A DNA stretch of 64,000 nucleotides, from the NCBI GenBank assembly GCA_037833965.1, contig AP031353.1:15688501-15752500 (forward strand), written 5' to 3'. The notes beneath the pieces are model-generated. The model did no database searches, was not told where the DNA came from, and saw nothing but the letters and a program-made list of their open reading frames with translations. The DNA is from Marchantia polymorpha subsp. ruderalis (Eukaryota > Streptophyta > Marchantiopsida > Marchantiales > Marchantiaceae). Both the position numbers and the translations under genes were made by a program. Below, piece after piece: positions 61,999 through 64,000 of the stretch (the first letter of the stretch is position 1; each line of letters opens with the position of its first letter).

Positions 61999-63207
61999 AG
62001 ATTGGAGACTTTTAGCCTCAACCTAAGAATGTTGGCAAAAGAATGTGCATAATGTGCGATTCTAATATTAGATGAACTTTTCCAAGGAAAAGTTTCCAAA
62101 TAAGAGGACTTTTTATCAAACTGTAACCTTTCTCCTAATTTTTTCATTCCATTCACGTGTTGTCAAGACATTGCTACTTGTGTTTCGAGAGTTCCTCCCA
62201 TTTCGAAGCAACTGTTTGGAAACTGCCAAATCCAATTTGAAGCTTGAACTTTCAATTTCATGTCTCTTGTCAAAACATGGTCGCAGACACTGTTGAGCCT
62301 GAGTTTGCAGTGTGCAACGTGCAATTTCGTCTTCTTAAAATACGAAATCTGTGTACCTATATTGTCTTGCGGACCGTAATCTTCAATTTAATGTTGTCCA
62401 CATGCATACAAATACACATTTACCTGGTATCAAAGTTCATCGACTTCTGTAGTACTAATCTCGTGGGTATGCTTAGTTATTCGGATAACATTTAGCTGAC
62501 ATCATGTTAAGCAGTTCGGAGTAAATTTGTCATAATCCACACATGTATAAATACGAATTATTTTTTTTTGTTCAAAAATCTGAGACATTATCGCCGAAAA
62601 TAGATACATATTTTACTTCACACATTCTTGACTTCTATTCGTGGCACGTCAAAGCAAACCACTTGTTGGATAGAAAATTATATCCATCCTCTCACACAAC
62701 TTCAAGTCTTCTACTCCACCACCTTTCTTGGGGCAACACGTTTCAGGTTGATATATGCGAAGAAGTAAGAGAGTAAGACTCGGAACTCAAGAGAAGGTCA
62801 CAAATCCTCTACGTCTGCTTCAAGATTCAGTCGGCAACCGTATTGAAGATGGATTCACATACATCATTGACTCATATGTTCTAATACCCAAACTTGCATG
62901 TAAATGTGGATTACAAAACTAAGGCTGGTTGACACTCCTTACTAATCATCCATTACTAAAACACAGTTCCAAAAATTCAGAAGATTGATCGAATCAATTG
63001 AGCTTGAGTCTTCCGGTCAACGTTACAGCTAATGACTGACCACCTACGGAAACCCACAAGACATAAGACGCAAGCTTCTCTTAGTTGCAGACACGCTCGT
63101 TTAGGAGGAACTCCATGCCGAATATGCGACTCTGACCTGTGACGAGAAACACAGCACACACAAAACTCCAAATCGTGTCAGGGACAAACATCCAACTTGG
63201 GATGTGA
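61999..63207. other. Spacer, no gene supported
   Basis: Small plus ORFs at 62072-62296, 62244-62495 and 62543-62776 show no recognisable motif. The last 300 bases should include the 3' UTR of the minus-strand gene that ends at 63208. Confidence 0.45.
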
Positions 63208-63807
63208 TCACTTGACCCACTCAGGATTATCTTTCCGCTTCTTTACTTTCTTGGGCTCTGCTTTAGCTCCTTTCGCTTGTGGAACGCCTGGACCACCTTT
63301 CGATCCCTTCCCCGCACTGCCAGCTAAAAAAGCCTTAAGCAAGTCGGCGAGTTCTTCCATTGCACCTTCCTGACCAGCTGGTTTTAGATTTTCTCCCTGC
63401 CAGTAAGGGACTTTCAGCCTCCAGTGACTACTAGGTTCAGATATCCATTGAGCAATCTAACATAAATTTTGAAAGTTTATAATGTAAAATCTAGGTTCAT
63501 TTCCTAGAGGTAATCTGTTCTCCATTGGGCAGCACGTGGAGCATCAACAATACGATGAATAATTCTGTGTAAACAAGCCAGTGGAAAGTAAAAGCAACTT
63601 CCATGTCGAACATTCGGATAAGGAAAACAAGACAGTATATACCAAGCTCGAAAATAACAGAAGAATCGTCTCAAACTCTTTGTAGGTCACGTTATGTTTG
63701 AGACACTGGCCGAGACTGCTATCAGGTTTCATACGGTAGTTGTAAAGCTCCAGCAAAACCTTTGCAAGAAGTGCACCTGGTGGAACATCATGTCCAGGTC
63801 GGCGACC
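63208..63807 (-). CDS. Last two exons of an unidentified plant protein (gene continues past the right edge)
   Basis: Minus-strand exons 63807-63643 and 63456-63208 are joined by a 186-bp GT-AG intron in phase 0, with TGA at 63210-63208. The upstream exon has a good acceptor (GTTGATGCAG) and reads GRRPGHDVPPGALLAKVLLE, LYNYRMKPDSSLGQCLKHNV and TYKEFETIL. The last exon reads IAQWISEPSSHWRLKVPYWQ, then GENLKPAGQEGAMEELADLL, followed by a Gly/Ala/Lys-rich tail ending KKRKDNPEWVK. The basic C-terminus could be a nuclear or nucleolar signal. I do not recognise the family. Earlier exons lie beyond the window; 63808-64000 looks like intron. Confidence 0.6.
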
Positions 63808-64000
63808 CTGCATCAACATACGCTTTTTTTAAGAGAAATCTATGATTACTATAGACGAGGTGGGATACGTCAGGGTTATGCAGAAACAGGAGCGGAAACG
63901 TAGCAAACGACCATATCAGAATCAATCAGACTCTACACAGTACTGATAAGAATGAAAAACAAGATACATCATTTAAACGATGAACACAGTAAAACTTAAT

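Noticed and set aside
1-64000. tRNA genes, CRISPR arrays and bacterial operon signals
   Set aside because: Scanning for TTCGA-type T-loops found no cloverleaf. No regularly spaced repeats were found. The exon-intron genes make the window eukaryotic.

Overview
This is a window of nuclear DNA from a land plant, and I infer an early-diverging one such as a bryophyte. The evidence is a plant-type cyclic nucleotide-gated channel with a C-terminal CNBD and IQ helix, a plant At4g10955-like class 3 lipase, a plant-type choline-transporter-like protein, a decayed chloroplast rbcL fragment, and genes with GT-AG introns set in very AT-rich, repeat-laden spacer. The species cannot be named from the sequence alone.

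Layout. Positions 1-5070 and about 7637-12425 are two diverged, collinear copies of one AT-rich segment. Between them lies a complete three-exon lipase-like gene on the minus strand (7306 to 5892). Copy 2, but not copy 1, carries an inserted U6 snRNA sequence (9388-9481). From 12.4 to 22.7 kb there is AT-rich DNA, microsatellites and decayed sequence with no gene I can defend, apart from small inverted repeats and a 66-bp rbcL-like fragment (19789-19854). A 96-bp piece of the conserved core of 25S rRNA sits at 23251-23346. A GC-rich leader (about 23480-24950) then precedes a seven-exon choline-transporter-like gene on the plus strand (24954-29115, 519 aa).

At 30.4-32.2 kb there is a broken pogo/CENP-B-like DNA transposase on the plus strand. 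From 32.2 to 36.6 kb the DNA is AT-rich spacer. Between 36.6 and 48.7 kb are stretches that look like worn-out coding DNA but that I cannot identify. A GC-rich, microsatellite-rich leader (48.8-50.7 kb) precedes a seven-exon cyclic nucleotide-gated channel gene on the plus strand (50764-54207, 708 aa).

A nearly full-length L1-like LINE lies on the minus strand (about 55584-60098). It has a 3' repeat tail, a reverse transcriptase, an AP-type endonuclease, an ORF1p-like coiled-coil/RRM protein and a 5' array of 165-bp monomers. It carries a few disabling mutations. Beyond it are AT-rich DNA, a 113-nt imperfect foldback (61886-61998) and, at the right edge, the last two exons of an unidentified minus-strand gene (63807 to 63208).

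The three complete host genes (lipase, choline transporter-like, CNGC) are unrelated in function and do not form a pathway. I did not find a coordinated multi-gene system. The most informative signals are structural: the tandem segmental duplication dated by a U6 insertion, the rRNA-core and rbcL fragments, the architecture of the LINE, and the foldback. Exon models were built by eye from splice consensus, reading-frame phase and remembered family features. No database search was run.
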